Source of the DNA: Nocardioides sp. JQ2195
GTDB taxonomy: Bacteria; Actinomycetota; Actinomycetes; Propionibacteriales; Nocardioidaceae
Length of the DNA stretch: 64,000 nucleotides
Assembly: GCF_012272695.1 (NCBI RefSeq)
Contig: NZ_CP050902.1
Coordinates: forward strand, 1,736,001 to 1,800,000
Direction: 5' to 3'
Position numbers and translations under genes: made by a program. Each line of letters starts with the position of its first letter. The stretch's first letter is position 1. Positions 47,393-59,126 of the stretch are shown here, piece by piece. Under the pieces are notes generated by a model that was not told the origin of the DNA, ran no database searches, and worked only from the letters and a program-made list of their open reading frames with translations.

Positions 47393-48778
47393 ATGGAACG
47401 ACTCAGTGGCCTCGACGCGAGCTTTCTCTATCTGGAGACGCCCGCGCAGCTCATGCACGTGTGCGGGCTGATCGTCCTCGAGCCGAGCACGATCCCGGGC
47501 GGCTACACGTACGCCGGCCTGCGCGAGACGTTGCGCGACCGGGTCATCGACGTCCCGGAGTTCACCCGTCGGCTGCGCCGGGTGCCGCTGGACCTCGACC
47601 ACCCCGTCTGGGTCCACGACCACCACTTCGACATCGACAACCACCTGCACCGTCTGGCCCTGCCCAGCCCGGGTGGGTACGACGAACTCGTGGAGCTGTG
47701 CGGGCACCTCGCCGGCCTGACCATGAATCGCAGTCGGCCCCTGTGGGAGATGTGGGTGATCGAGGGGTACGGCGACAAGGTGGTGGTGTTCTCCAAGATG
47801 CACCACGCGACCGTGGACGGCGCGTCCGGATCGAACCTGATCTCCCACCTGTGCAGCCTCGAGCCGGATGCGGAGCCCTTGGCGGCGACCGATCCGAAGC
47901 CGCACGCCCGGACGCCCGGCGGGCTGGAGCTGCTCGGCCGGGGCGTGCTGTCCAACGCGACCAAGCCGTTCGCGATCACCAGGTTGCTGCAGCCGTCGGC
48001 CCAGCTGGTGTCCAAGACCGTGGACCGGGCGCGCCAGGGCATCGCCATGGCCGCCCCCTTCAGTGCTCCGCGCACCTCGTTCAACGGCACCATCACGGGC
48101 CACCGCTCGATCGGCTTCACCGACCTCGACCTGGACGAGGTCAAGGAGCTCAAGACCGCGACGGGTGCGACCGTCAACGACGTCGTGCTCACGCTCGCCG
48201 GAGGAGCGTTGCGTTCCTACCTCGCCGACCGGGGAGAGCTGCCCGCCACCTCGCTGGTGGCCAGTGTGCCGGTCTCGGTGCGCGGCAAGAGCAAGCGCTC
48301 GTCGGGTGCCAACAAGGTCTCGGCCCTCTTCGCCCGGCTGGGCACTGACGTCGAGGACCCGCTCGAGCGCCTGCAGGCGATGTCGTTGAGCAACCGCCAT
48401 GCGAAGGAGCACCACCAGGCGATCAGTGCCGACGCCCTGCAGGACTGGGCCGAGTTCGCCGCCCCGCGCACGTTCGGTCTCGCCGTGCGGGCCTACGCGG
48501 GGCTGCGGCTCGCCGAGAAGCATCCGGTGGTGCACAACCTGGTCATCTCGAACGTGCCCGGACCGCCGATCCCGATCTATCTCGCCGGAGCCCGGGTCGA
48601 CGGCCTCTATCCGCTCGGACCGGTCTTCCACGGAGCCGGTGTGAACATCACCGTGATGTCGAACGACGGCCGCCTGCACGTCGGTGTGATCGCCTGCTCG
48701 GAGTCCGTGAGCGACGTCGATGCACTGGTCTCCCAGTTCCCCCGCGAGCTCGAGCGGCTCCGCAGCTCTGCCCTCTGA
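47393..48778 (+). CDS. Wax ester synthase/diacylglycerol acyltransferase (WS/DGAT)
   Basis: 461-residue acyltransferase that joins acyl-CoA to diacylglycerol or a fatty alcohol, making storage lipid. Catalytic HHATVDG is at residues 137-143; other family marks are the N-terminal LSGLDASFLYLETP, RPLWEMW at about 115-121, and NVPGPPIPIYLAGARV...YPLGPVFHGAGVNITVMS. It starts with a leaderless ATG beside KstR box E. The placement suggests that acyl-CoA released by steroid breakdown is stored as neutral lipid (inference). Confidence 0.93.
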   Translation: MERLSGLDASFLYLETPAQLMHVCGLIVLEPSTIPGGYTYAGLRETLRDRVIDVPEFTRRLRRVPLDLDHPVWVHDHHFDIDNHLHRLALPSPGGYDELVELCGHLAGLTMNRSRPLWEMWVIEGYGDKVVVFSKMHHATVDGASGSNLISHLCSLEPDAEPLAATDPKPHARTPGGLELLGRGVLSNATKPFAITRLLQPSAQLVSKTVDRARQGIAMAAPFSAPRTSFNGTITGHRSIGFTDLDLDEVKELKTATGATVNDVVLTLAGGALRSYLADRGELPATSLVASVPVSVRGKSKRSSGANKVSALFARLGTDVEDPLERLQAMSLSNRHAKEHHQAISADALQDWAEFAAPRTFGLAVRAYAGLRLAEKHPVVHNLVISNVPGPPIPIYLAGARVDGLYPLGPVFHGAGVNITVMSNDGRLHVGVIACSESVSDVDALVSQFPRELERLRSSAL

Positions 48779-48844
48779 GTCCCACGCAGCATCCGGGCTC
48801 GCAGAGGGCTGGACGGGTCGACTGAGGGAGGTCCGGCTCGGGCG

Positions 48845-49759
48845 TCAACGCCTGGCCGTGCGCGGGACGTCGTGGACGCGGGCCGAGACGGTGACGCACG
48901 CCTCGACGAGGGCCGGGACGAAGACCTCGGCCTCGAGCACGCAGCTGGCGTGCCCTGCCGGGATGTCGTGGACGGTCGCACCAGGGATCCTGCGGGCCAG
49001 GTCGAGCTGGCGGGCAGGCGGGATCACCTTGTCGTGGAGGGTGACCACCACGGCCGTGGGTGCGTCGATGCGCCCGAGCCAGGGGCGCGAGTGATGACGG
49101 CCGAGGGCTGCGACGGCCTGGGCGACCGCCCATGGGTTGGTGGAGCCGAGCTCGGAGAGCGCCCACTCGTGGACGTCAGGTGGATCGATGTCGAGCACTC
49201 GGCCGGCGACCCGTGCCGCGGTGTTGCCTGCCCTCGACCGGGCGATGCCTCGCAGACCACCCATGGAGAGCTCCATCGTTTCGTGGAACAGGCGCTCGGT
49301 GATCGTGGACCGGAAGCGGTCCGTGGTCGCGCACAGCACCAGTCCGGCCACGCGTCGAGGGTGCTGGCGCCAGACTCGTTGGGCCACGATCGACCCGAGC
49401 GAGAAGCCGGCGAAGATCGCCTGCTGCACGCCCAGCACACCGAGGAGGGCGACGGCGTCATCGGCACAGTCGCGCAGTGAGAACTCCTCGGACTGGACGC
49501 CGCGGCCGTGCCAGCGCTGGTCGAGAGTGATCACGCGGTACTTCTCGGCCAAGGGTGCGACGGACGGAAACCAGGTGAGCAGGCCCGTGGTGCCGACAGC
49601 GTGGAGGAGGACGACGACGGGGGAGTCCGGGGTCGGGCCCGGGGTGTCGGTGACGAACGTGCTGCCGCGACCGGGCAGCTCGACCATGCGGCCCTCGGGG
49701 ACGTTCGCCCCGGGCATCGGGACGAGGGTGCGGACCAGCTGGCGGGGTGTGGTGAACAT
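48845..49759 (-). CDS. Alpha/beta hydrolase
   Basis: 304-residue alpha/beta-hydrolase-1 protein: LLHAVGTTG forms the oxyanion hole, Ser120 in AGFSLGS is the nucleophile, Asp243 in TLHDKVIPP the acid and His270 in AGHASCV the base. The cap region (about 140-215) contains ERLFHETMELSMGG. No signal peptide. AGGAGAGC precedes ATG 49759. The fold covers esterases, haloperoxidases and C-C hydrolases; the exact substrate cannot be read. It converges on the WS/DGAT gene. Confidence 0.85.
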   Translation of the reverse strand: MFTTPRQLVRTLVPMPGANVPEGRMVELPGRGSTFVTDTPGPTPDSPVVVLLHAVGTTGLLTWFPSVAPLAEKYRVITLDQRWHGRGVQSEEFSLRDCADDAVALLGVLGVQQAIFAGFSLGSIVAQRVWRQHPRRVAGLVLCATTDRFRSTITERLFHETMELSMGGLRGIARSRAGNTAARVAGRVLDIDPPDVHEWALSELGSTNPWAVAQAVAALGRHHSRPWLGRIDAPTAVVVTLHDKVIPPARQLDLARRIPGATVHDIPAGHASCVLEAEVFVPALVEACVTVSARVHDVPRTARR

Positions 49760-49865
49760 CCGTGCTCTCCTGTCCTCAGGTGGAACAGGTTACAGAATCA
49801 GGCTCCGTCGCGGGTTGGGCGCGCGGGAGCCGGCCGACGCAGCGCCGGCCGGCTCCGAGGGGGCG

Positions 49866-50897
49866 TCAGTCAGTGCGCCAGCTCCTGCCGAAGGAGATGC
49901 TCGCCGTGTTGCCGAGCTTGAAGTTGCCGAAGACCTGGGCCTTGACCACGAGCGACGGGCTCCCGTTGGTGAAGGTGCCGAACCAGGTCACCCGGTGCTG
50001 GGTCCCGTTGTCGCAGGCGCTCGTGGAGGGCGTGGACGGGAAGCTGGAGCTCCCCGTGGCCGAGCCGCCGGTTCCGTAGACCTTGATCTTGGCGTTGTCG
50101 TCCGGAGCCACCGTGAGGACCGGCGCCTTGGCCTTCTTGGACACCGAGTCGTAGCGATAGGCGCCGTTCGGCTTCAGCGCGACGCTGCGACTGGCGCTGA
50201 CCCTGGTGGTGCTGCCGGACTTGCTGCCGCTGATGCTGACGAAGGAGCTGGCCGATGACTTGTACGCCGACCAGCTGAGACTGGTGAAGCAGGGGTTCTG
50301 GTACTCCGGATCGGGACAGTCGACGTTGTAGGAGAAGCTGACCCGCCGGGTGTCCTTGAAGGAGAAGCTCCCTGTCTTCCTGCCGACCTTGCCCCAGGCC
50401 TTCGTCTTCGTGTTGAAGAAGAACGGGCCGGAGAGCTTGACGTTGCGCGACTTCGAGTAGACCTTGCCGCCGCACTTGGCGGCCTTGAACTTCCCGTCCG
50501 GCTTCAGCCGGAGCTTGACCTTGCCCAGGCCGCCTGTCTGCGTCGAGGTCAGCTTGACCACGCCGGCACCCTTGGAGTTGATCTTCACCGCGGACCTCGG
50601 CGCCCGGAACGACCATGAGTGGTATTCCCCGGGGGCGGAGAGCGAGATGCTGAAGGACGCGCTGGTCGACTTGTAGGCGCTCAGGCTCACCCGCAGCTTC
50701 TTGCCCGACGACGTCCTCGCCATGCCGGTGGCGTAGAAGCTTGTCGAGGAGATGGCGGCGGCACGAGCGGAGCTGCCCGGGGCCGACGCCGACTCGGCGA
50801 CGGACGGTTGCGTTGAGGTGAGGGCCAGGGCAGCGCCCGTGGCCAGCGTTCCGATGATGGCTACGGCCCTGCGTCGGGCCCCGTGGTGTGAGTTCAT
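49866..50897 (-). CDS. Secreted protein of unknown function, Ser/Lys/Thr rich
   Basis: 343 residues with a signal peptide at about 1-35 (basic ARRRAVAIIG then hydrophobic TLATGAALALTS). The mature part is dominated by serine, lysine, threonine and glycine, with alternating beta-strand-like stretches (LRVSLSAYKSTSASFSISLS, FVSISGSKSGSTTRVSASRS). Two pairs of cysteines (KAAKCGGK; DCPDPEYQNPCF) could form disulphides. The two SAYKS segments (about 73 and 213) suggest an internal duplication of a beta-sandwich domain. I do not recognise the family. Start ATG 50897 gives the signal peptide; a longer upstream frame is not credible. Confidence 0.75.
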   Translation of the reverse strand: MNSHHGARRRAVAIIGTLATGAALALTSTQPSVAESASAPGSSARAAAISSTSFYATGMARTSSGKKLRVSLSAYKSTSASFSISLSAPGEYHSWSFRAPRSAVKINSKGAGVVKLTSTQTGGLGKVKLRLKPDGKFKAAKCGGKVYSKSRNVKLSGPFFFNTKTKAWGKVGRKTGSFSFKDTRRVSFSYNVDCPDPEYQNPCFTSLSWSAYKSSASSFVSISGSKSGSTTRVSASRSVALKPNGAYRYDSVSKKAKAPVLTVAPDDNAKIKVYGTGGSATGSSSFPSTPSTSACDNGTQHRVTWFGTFTNGSPSLVVKAQVFGNFKLGNTASISFGRSWRTD

Positions 50898-51025
50898 GGA
50901 GGAGATCCCCTTGTGCACGCTGGTTCCCGAGTGCGGCGACTCTCGCCGGTGCCTGAATCTATGAGGGACTCGGACGCCACGGTGGCCGAGCGCGCAAAAT
51001 GCCCCATTTCGGGCACGGTCGACGA

Positions 51026-54000
51026 TCAGGAGGCGTCGCGGACGACCGCCGTGGAGGAACCCGAGCCCCGGTCCTTGCCGACCCGGAGCTGGGTGGGGAT
51101 CCGGCTGCGCATCTCGGCGACGTGACTGACCACGCCGACCACTCGGCCACCGTCGCGGAGCGCGTCGAGGGTGTCCATCACGTCGTCGAGGGTCTGCGAG
51201 TCGAGGGAGCCGAAGCCCTCGTCGACGAAGAGCGTGTCGAGCTCGACGCCACCGGCCTCCTGGGTGACCACGTCGGCCAGGCCCAGGGCGAGGGCGAGCG
51301 AGACGACGAACGTCTCGCCACCGCTCAGCGTGGCAGGGTCGCGGAGCTCGCCCGACCACTCGTCGAGGACGAGCAGGCTCAACCCACCGCGGCTCTCCCC
51401 GGCGCCACGACGGCCGGTGTGCTCGAGCGTGTAGCGCTGGTCGCTCATGCGCAGCAGTCGTTCGTTGGCCGCGGCCACGACCTGGGTGAGGCGCCAGGCC
51501 AGGACATAGGCCGACAGTCGCATGCGCAGCTCGTTGTCGGCCGACTTGCCCTCCACGAAGGCGGCCAGCTCAGCGGCGACCGCGTGGGACGTGTGCACCG
51601 GACGCCAGCTCGCGAGAGCCGTGGCGAGCCCGTCGGACAAGGCGGAGAGCCGGGCGGCGCGGGTGCGGGCAACCTGGGCCTGCGTCCGCGCGCTGCCGAG
51701 CTCGTTGCGGGATCGGGTGGTCTCCTGGTCGAGGACGGCCAGGTCGGGTGCGGGGAGCTCGAGCGCCGCTGCGACGTCGGCCTCGGCCAGCACGGCTCGA
51801 GCAGCGGCGAGCCGGGTCTCGTGGCGCGACGCCTCCTGCTCGAGGGACTGGAACGCGGCATCGGTGAGCACGGCGTCGAGCGCGGTCCCCAGGTCGGTGA
51901 ACGCGTGCTCGTCCAGCCAGCCGTCGAGTGCAGCCCGGGACTCGTCTGCACGCTCGGTGGCTGCCGCGACCTCGGCGTCGAGGCGCACCGCGGTCTCGCA
52001 GACCTCGATCGCCTGCTGGTGGTGGGCGATCAGCTGGCTGAGGTGGTCGTGGCCCGTGCCGTCGAGCAGCCCACGCAGGTCGTCGTCGATCTCCCGGGCG
52101 GCGGCCTGGTCGGCCTCCAGGCGGGTCCGGGTCTCGGCCAGCCTGATGCGGGTGGCGGCGAGGTTCTCGGTCGCCGACTGGAGGGTGCGCTCGGCGAGGG
52201 TCAGCGACGACTCGAGCTCACCCGTGGTGCGCCCGACCCGGGCAGTTGCGGCGCGCTGGGCCTCCAGCTCGGCGCGCTGGGCTCGCAGCTCGTCGGCGGG
52301 CTCGTCGCCGGCGTCGCTCTCTGCGTGCTCGAGGGTCGCGGTAAGCTCGCGGACCTTGTCCTCCAGGGCGACTCGGGCCGGTTCGGCATCCTCCAACGCC
52401 TTGCGAGCGGCCTTCTCGGACTCGGCCGTGGGTGCGCCCGCGGCAGGCTCGGCCTTGTGCGGGTGCTCGGCGGAGCCGCAGACGGGGCACGAGGCGCCGA
52501 CGGCCAGCTCGGTGGCGATCTCGGCCGCCATGCCGCGGATGCGTGCTTCGGTGAGCTCGAGCCACGTCTCCTTGAGGCCCTGGCACGTGTCGACGGCAAC
52601 GCGGCGCTGCTCGGTGGCCCGCTCGAGCTCGACCCGGAGACCGTCCGCGCGCGCACGGGCGCTCAGGCGGAGGTCGAGGCCGGCCACGTCGCCGGACAGC
52701 CGCTCGGCGTGTGCGGCGGCCTCACGGGCCTGGCCCAGTCGGGCGCGCAGCTCGTCGATCCTGGGCGGCAGCTCCTCGGTGCTTGCCAGGTCCCGGGCCT
52801 CCTGGGCGGACAGGTCCTGCAGCTCCGTGCGCCCGCGATCGATGCGCCGACGGAGGCCGATGAGCTCGGTCTCACGGGGGAGCGCATTCATCGCCAGGGT
52901 CCTTGCGGCCACCAGGTCGCGGACCAGGTGGCGCAGGGCTTCGTCAGTCGCGTCGTGCAGACCGAGCAGCTCGTCGACACCAGCGCGTGCGGTCCGGGCC
53001 TGCTCGACGGCACGGTCGCGCTGCTGGGCTGAGGCCCGGACGAGGCGGTGGAGCGGCACGACCGGGGCGGCTCGACGGGCCGAGGAGAGCCGGAGACGAC
53101 GCTCCCGCTGCTGGTCGTCGGCCTCGGTGAGGGCCTGCACCTCTGCTCGGGCGCTGGCCCCCCGAGCCTGCAGGTCTGCGGTGCGGTGCCCCGCGTCGCG
53201 CCGTTCACGGGCCACCTGCTCCGCCCGCTCGGCCTCGTCGAGTGCGGTGCTCGCGACAGCTGCCTGCTCCTGCTGCACGGCGACGAGTGAGGTCACCCAT
53301 GCAGTGAGCTCGTCGTTGTCCATCTGCGGGGTCAGGTCGTCGCTCGACCATGCCTCCGGGAGGCCCTCTCCGGTGGCCTCGAGGATCCTGCTGACGACGC
53401 GGGCGGCCGCACCCTGCAGCTCCTGGCTCTGCCGGTGGAGCCGTCGGGCGTGGTCCCGGATCCACCGCTCGATGTCCTCGAAGCGCTGGGTGCTGAAGAG
53501 CTGCTGGAGCAGCTTGTGGCGATCTTCTGACTTGGCCCTCAGGAACATCTGGAACCGACCCTGGGGCAGCATCGCGACCTGGCAGAACTGCGGCATGGTC
53601 ATGCCGAGCAGTCCCGTGACGAGGTGACCGGACTCGTCGAGGCGGGTCGACTGACTGACCCACTCGCCCTCGATGCGCTCCTCGACCAGCACGGATGCGT
53701 TCTCGGTCGTGGTGCCGGTGCCGCGCTTCTTGGGACGGCTCCATGCGGGTGATCGGGTCAGTCGGAAGCGGCGTCCGGCCAGGGTTGCCTCGAGCCGCAC
53801 CCGAGGCGCCACCCCCGGGGCCGCGGTGTCGCAACGGAACCTCTTGGCGGTGTTCCGGTCGCCGGGGACGTCGCCGTACAAGGCGAAGCAGACCGCGTCG
53901 AGGATGGAGGTCTTGCCGGAGCCGGTGGGGCCGCTCAGCAGGAAGAGCCCGGCCGAGGACAGGTCGTCGAAGTCGACGGAGGAGGTGTCGGCGAAGGGCC

Positions 54001-54034
54001 CGAACGCGGTGACCTCGAGGTGGTGGAGCCGCAT
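51026..54034 (-). CDS. sbcC: Exonuclease SbcCD subunit C (SMC-like ATPase)
   Basis: 1002-residue ATPase subunit of the SbcCD (Rad50-Mre11-like) nuclease that opens hairpins and DNA ends. Walker A GPTGSGKTS at about residue 35, then long coiled coils. A zinc hook CPVCG lies near residue 514, the ABC signature LSGGETFVVSLALALGLAD near the C-terminus, and Walker B LDTLFVDEGFGSLD after it. Length and order are normal. The ATG shares one base with the sbcD stop (TGATG), so the two subunits are coupled in translation. Confidence 0.96.
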   Translation of the reverse strand: MRLHHLEVTAFGPFADTSSVDFDDLSSAGLFLLSGPTGSGKTSILDAVCFALYGDVPGDRNTAKRFRCDTAAPGVAPRVRLEATLAGRRFRLTRSPAWSRPKKRGTGTTTENASVLVEERIEGEWVSQSTRLDESGHLVTGLLGMTMPQFCQVAMLPQGRFQMFLRAKSEDRHKLLQQLFSTQRFEDIERWIRDHARRLHRQSQELQGAAARVVSRILEATGEGLPEAWSSDDLTPQMDNDELTAWVTSLVAVQQEQAAVASTALDEAERAEQVARERRDAGHRTADLQARGASARAEVQALTEADDQQRERRLRLSSARRAAPVVPLHRLVRASAQQRDRAVEQARTARAGVDELLGLHDATDEALRHLVRDLVAARTLAMNALPRETELIGLRRRIDRGRTELQDLSAQEARDLASTEELPPRIDELRARLGQAREAAAHAERLSGDVAGLDLRLSARARADGLRVELERATEQRRVAVDTCQGLKETWLELTEARIRGMAAEIATELAVGASCPVCGSAEHPHKAEPAAGAPTAESEKAARKALEDAEPARVALEDKVRELTATLEHAESDAGDEPADELRAQRAELEAQRAATARVGRTTGELESSLTLAERTLQSATENLAATRIRLAETRTRLEADQAAAREIDDDLRGLLDGTGHDHLSQLIAHHQQAIEVCETAVRLDAEVAAATERADESRAALDGWLDEHAFTDLGTALDAVLTDAAFQSLEQEASRHETRLAAARAVLAEADVAAALELPAPDLAVLDQETTRSRNELGSARTQAQVARTRAARLSALSDGLATALASWRPVHTSHAVAAELAAFVEGKSADNELRMRLSAYVLAWRLTQVVAAANERLLRMSDQRYTLEHTGRRGAGESRGGLSLLVLDEWSGELRDPATLSGGETFVVSLALALGLADVVTQEAGGVELDTLFVDEGFGSLDSQTLDDVMDTLDALRDGGRVVGVVSHVAEMRSRIPTQLRVGKDRGSGSSTAVVRDAS

Positions 54035-55203
54035 CAGCTCACCACCCGGTCGAGGTCGTGGTCGGGACTGCAGGAGTCACACGCGTCGCGCAACAGCGCG
54101 GCCTCTTCGTGGCTCGCCGGACGGCCGCGCATCTCGGCGAGGAAGTCGACGGCGATGGCGTGGTCTGACGTGCCGGCGGCGGGGCGGGTGGACGGCAGTC
54201 GCGCCGTGCGTCCGTTGGCCGGCTCGAACGCCAGCACCAGGGTGTGGGGGAACCGCTCGCGCAGCCGCTCCATCGCGCGCACCGGACGGACGTCGTCGGT
54301 CAGCGTCGCCTGCACCCAGGCCGACTCATGGGAGTCGAGGTCGGTGCGGGTCAGCAGCGACTCGATGTCGCCACGGATCTGCGCGAGGGCGCGGGGGACC
54401 GGTGCGTCGATGAACGCGGCGGCGGACACACCGCTGGCGTCGAGCTCGACCAACCACGAACCCTTGCGGTGCCCGGTCTCGGAGAACGAGTAGGCCAACG
54501 GTGAGCCGCTGTAGCGGATGGACTCGCTCAGCGTGTGGCGACCGTGCAGGTGGCCGAGGGCGACGTAGTCGATGCCGTCGAACACATCGGTCGGCACGAT
54601 GCTGACACCACCGACGCTGATGTCGCGCTCGGACTCGCTGGGTGTGACCGGCTTGGTGCCGGCAACGAACGCGTGGGCCATGACGATGGAGCGGGTGCCC
54701 TTGGGCTGGGTGGCCAGGTCGGCCCGGACCCGCCGCATCGCCTCGGTGAGCGCGGCCTCGTGGCTGCGCTCGGCCAGGCCCCACGGCTCACGGACCAGGT
54801 CGGGGTCGAGGTAGGGGAGGCCGTGGACCGCCACCGGTCCGTGCTCGTCGTCGAGCATGATCGGCGCGCCGATCGACAAGGAGCTGGTGCGGACGAAGAC
54901 GCCGGCAGCATCCATCAGCTCCGCCCCGAAGCCGAGTCGTTGTGCGGAGTCGTGGTTGCCGCTGGTGACCACGAGCTTCGCCCGGGAGCGCGCGATCCGG
55001 GTGAACGTCTCGTTGGCGAGGCGGACGGCGTCGACCGGCGGCAACGCCCGGTCGTAGATGTCTCCGGCGACCACCACCAGGTCGACCTTCTCCGACTCGA
55101 CGACCTCGACCAGGTGGTCGACGTACGCAGCTTGGTGCTCGAGCATGCCTTCGCGGTGGAAGGAACGCCCGAGATGCCAGTCGGAGGTGTGGAGGATGCG
55201 CAC
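54034..55203 (-). CDS. sbcD: Exonuclease SbcCD subunit D (Mre11-like nuclease)
   Basis: 389-residue metallophosphoesterase nuclease. The metal-binding motifs are in order: HTSDWHLG near the N-terminus, GDIYDRA, SGNHDSAQR, and later VMAHAFV and LGHLHGRH. The C-terminal capping region is normal. GTG start, six bases after TAGGTT on the minus strand, so probably leaderless. First gene of the sbcDC operon. Confidence 0.95.
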   Translation of the reverse strand: MRILHTSDWHLGRSFHREGMLEHQAAYVDHLVEVVESEKVDLVVVAGDIYDRALPPVDAVRLANETFTRIARSRAKLVVTSGNHDSAQRLGFGAELMDAAGVFVRTSSLSIGAPIMLDDEHGPVAVHGLPYLDPDLVREPWGLAERSHEAALTEAMRRVRADLATQPKGTRSIVMAHAFVAGTKPVTPSESERDISVGGVSIVPTDVFDGIDYVALGHLHGRHTLSESIRYSGSPLAYSFSETGHRKGSWLVELDASGVSAAAFIDAPVPRALAQIRGDIESLLTRTDLDSHESAWVQATLTDDVRPVRAMERLRERFPHTLVLAFEPANGRTARLPSTRPAAGTSDHAIAVDFLAEMRGRPASHEEAALLRDACDSCSPDHDLDRVVS

Positions 55204-55209
55204 AGGAAG

Positions 55210-55215
55210 AACCTA
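55210..55215 (-). promoter_or_regulatory. -10 hexamer of a leaderless promoter, sbcD
   Basis: On the minus strand TAGGTT, then CTTCCT, then GTG at 55203. Confidence 0.55.
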
Positions 55216-55270
55216 GAACGGACCACCGACAGTCCTTGGCCTCCCACGCCCGCGATGCCGGTTCGGCGCC

Positions 55271-55276
55271 TATTCT
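55271..55276 (+). promoter_or_regulatory. -10 hexamer of a leaderless promoter, MOSC gene
   Basis: TATTCT, then TCGGGA, then the ATG at 55283. It is divergent from the sbcD promoter, with 55 bases between the two hexamers. Confidence 0.55.
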
Positions 55277-55282
55277 TCGGGA

Positions 55283-56092
55283 ATGAGCACGCCGCCAGAG
55301 CCCGATCCTGCAGCCATCCCACCGATGGTCGTGCGTCGCGTCGGCCTGGCCGCGATCAAGGGCACCCGGCACCTGTCCCTGGACGAGGTCACCCTCGATG
55401 CCCACGGGCCCCTGGGTGACCGGGTCTGGTGCCTGGTGGACGCGGCCCGACTGCAGGTCGTGCGCACTGTCGCGAACCCGTTGATGGAGCTGTCGATCGA
55501 GGCCGACGGCGAGTCCCTCCGCGTGGCGCTCGCCGACGGACGCCTCGTCTCCGGGCGGGTCTCCGCCAGCGGCCCCCCGGTCGAGGTCGACTACTGGGGG
55601 CGCCCGGCCCTCGTCACGCCGTACGACGGGGAGCCGGCGCGGCTGCTGGCCGAGCGGATCGGGCGACCGGTGTTCCTCGCCAGGGCGGCACGCGGCGCCG
55701 TGGTCTACGGAGCGCCGGTGAGCGTGGTCGGGACCGCCTCGCTGCAGGACCTCGCCGAGCGGATGGGGCGTCCCGAGCCGGTGCTCCAGCCGGAGCGGTT
55801 CCGAAGCACCCTGGTCATCGAGACAGCGGAGCCGTGGGTCGAGGACGGCTGGCTCGGACGGGAGCTGGTCGTGGGTGAGGTCGTGGTCCGCGTGAACGGT
55901 CGCATCGGCCGCTGCGGCGTGCCGAACCAGCACCCGCTGACCGGCCGTGCCGACACCCCGATCCTCAAGGCGCTGGCCGGCTTCCGTCCGTGCAACGAGG
56001 CGGGCGAGCCGTTCCTCGCGGTCGACGCGGCCGTCGTACGCCCTGGCACGATCCGGCCCGGCGACCCGGTCACCCTCTTGGATACTCCCTAA
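55283..56092 (+). CDS. MOSC domain protein with N-terminal beta-barrel
   Basis: 269 residues: an N-terminal MOSC_N-like beta-barrel (VVRRVGLAAIKGTRHLSLDEVTLDAHGPLGDR) and a C-terminal MOSC domain with RFRSTLVIET, GRELVVGEVVVRVNGRIGRCGVPNQHP. The conserved cysteine of MOSC domains (GRCGVP) is present; in mARC-like reductases it binds the molybdenum cofactor. The sequence fits molybdenum-cofactor-dependent detoxification proteins, but the substrate is unknown. The stop codon lies within a terminator-like hairpin. Confidence 0.82.
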   Translation: MSTPPEPDPAAIPPMVVRRVGLAAIKGTRHLSLDEVTLDAHGPLGDRVWCLVDAARLQVVRTVANPLMELSIEADGESLRVALADGRLVSGRVSASGPPVEVDYWGRPALVTPYDGEPARLLAERIGRPVFLARAARGAVVYGAPVSVVGTASLQDLAERMGRPEPVLQPERFRSTLVIETAEPWVEDGWLGRELVVGEVVVRVNGRIGRCGVPNQHPLTGRADTPILKALAGFRPCNEAGEPFLAVDAAVVRPGTIRPGDPVTLLDTP

Positions 56093-56133
56093 CGTCTGGC
56101 AGGTGGATTCGACCGGATCACCTGCGAGACGTT
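56091..56133. terminator. Hairpin at the end of the MOSC gene, convergent with pepN
   Basis: 15-base arms AACGTCTGGCAGGTG (56091-56105) and CACCTGCGAGACGTT (56119-56133) pair with one mismatch around 13 bases; the left arm includes part of the stop codon. Without a T-run, it could act in both directions between the convergent genes. Confidence 0.6.
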
Positions 56134-56163
56134 GGGGACTATCGGGCGGATCTGCGCGGGGGA

Positions 56164-58635
<2,472 letters not shown>

Positions 58636-58641
58636 GCCAGC

Positions 58642-58647
58642 ACCCTA
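58642..58647 (-). promoter_or_regulatory. -10 hexamer of a leaderless promoter, pepN
   Basis: On the minus strand TAGGGT, then GCTGGC, then GTG at 58635. Confidence 0.55.
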
Positions 58648-58961
58648 CGAGTTGAGTCCTTGCCCCGGGTACCCGGGGAAAGGGGAGCTCCCCGCGACCG
58701 ATCACGGTGCCGGCGCCGTGGCGGGACGGCAGTGGTGTCGGCCTTGCGAGCCCTGACCTCGTCGAGGAGGGCGTGCGCCCGACCAGCGAGACCGTGTGGA
58801 GGGCGACGACGCCGAGTGCCCGTGAATGGTGCCCGAGATCACCCTCGAAACGGTCAGGAGGGGTGTTCGGGACGCCCTAGAATGTAAGAGGCAGCTCGCC
58901 TGAGCTGCACATTACCGATCGAGCAGCGTCAACGACGACGCGAGAGGAACCGAGAGCCACC
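58648..58961. other. Gene-free region between pepN and the 48-residue gene
   Basis: No credible gene. It holds two adjacent perfect palindromes, CCCCGGGTACCCGGGG (58663-58678) and GGGGAGCTCCCC (58682-58693), behind the pepN promoter. At the far end is a TAGAAT hexamer (58878-58883), probably the -10 of the small gene. Just after it, a stem-loop GCAGCTC/GAGCTGC (58891-58908, loop GCCT) would form the very 5' end of its transcript, giving a leader of about 72 bases. Confidence 0.55.
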
Positions 58962-59108
58962 ATGCAGGACCAGTACATCGGCCAGTACATCGCCCAGGGC
59001 ATCGTCGCCGGACGGACCCACCAGGGTGAGGACGCGGCATACCGTCGCGAGCTGAAGCAGGCCCGCGCGGAGGCACGTCGGGAGCGTCGTCGCCTGCGTG
59101 GTTTCTGA
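58962..59108 (+). CDS. Small basic protein, 48 residues, unknown function
   Basis: Short gene with a likely ribosome site (GAGAG five bases upstream), its own -10 and a strong terminator, all supporting expression. The N-terminal half is neutral (MQDQYIGQYIAQGIVAGRTH) and the C-terminal half is a charged helix (YRRELKQARAEARRERRRLR) that could bind nucleic acid or membrane. I do not recognise a family. The structured 5' leader is unusual among the mostly leaderless genes here. Confidence 0.6.
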   Translation: MQDQYIGQYIAQGIVAGRTHQGEDAAYRRELKQARAEARRERRRLRGF

Positions 59109-59126
59109 GCCAGCAGCGCACCCATC

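Noticed and set aside
50999-53627. Two long plus-strand open frames opposite sbcC
   Set aside because: Antisense shadows; sbcC carries Walker A, zinc hook, signature and Walker B, and the opposite translations are compositionally biased (Arg/Ser or Gly/Val).
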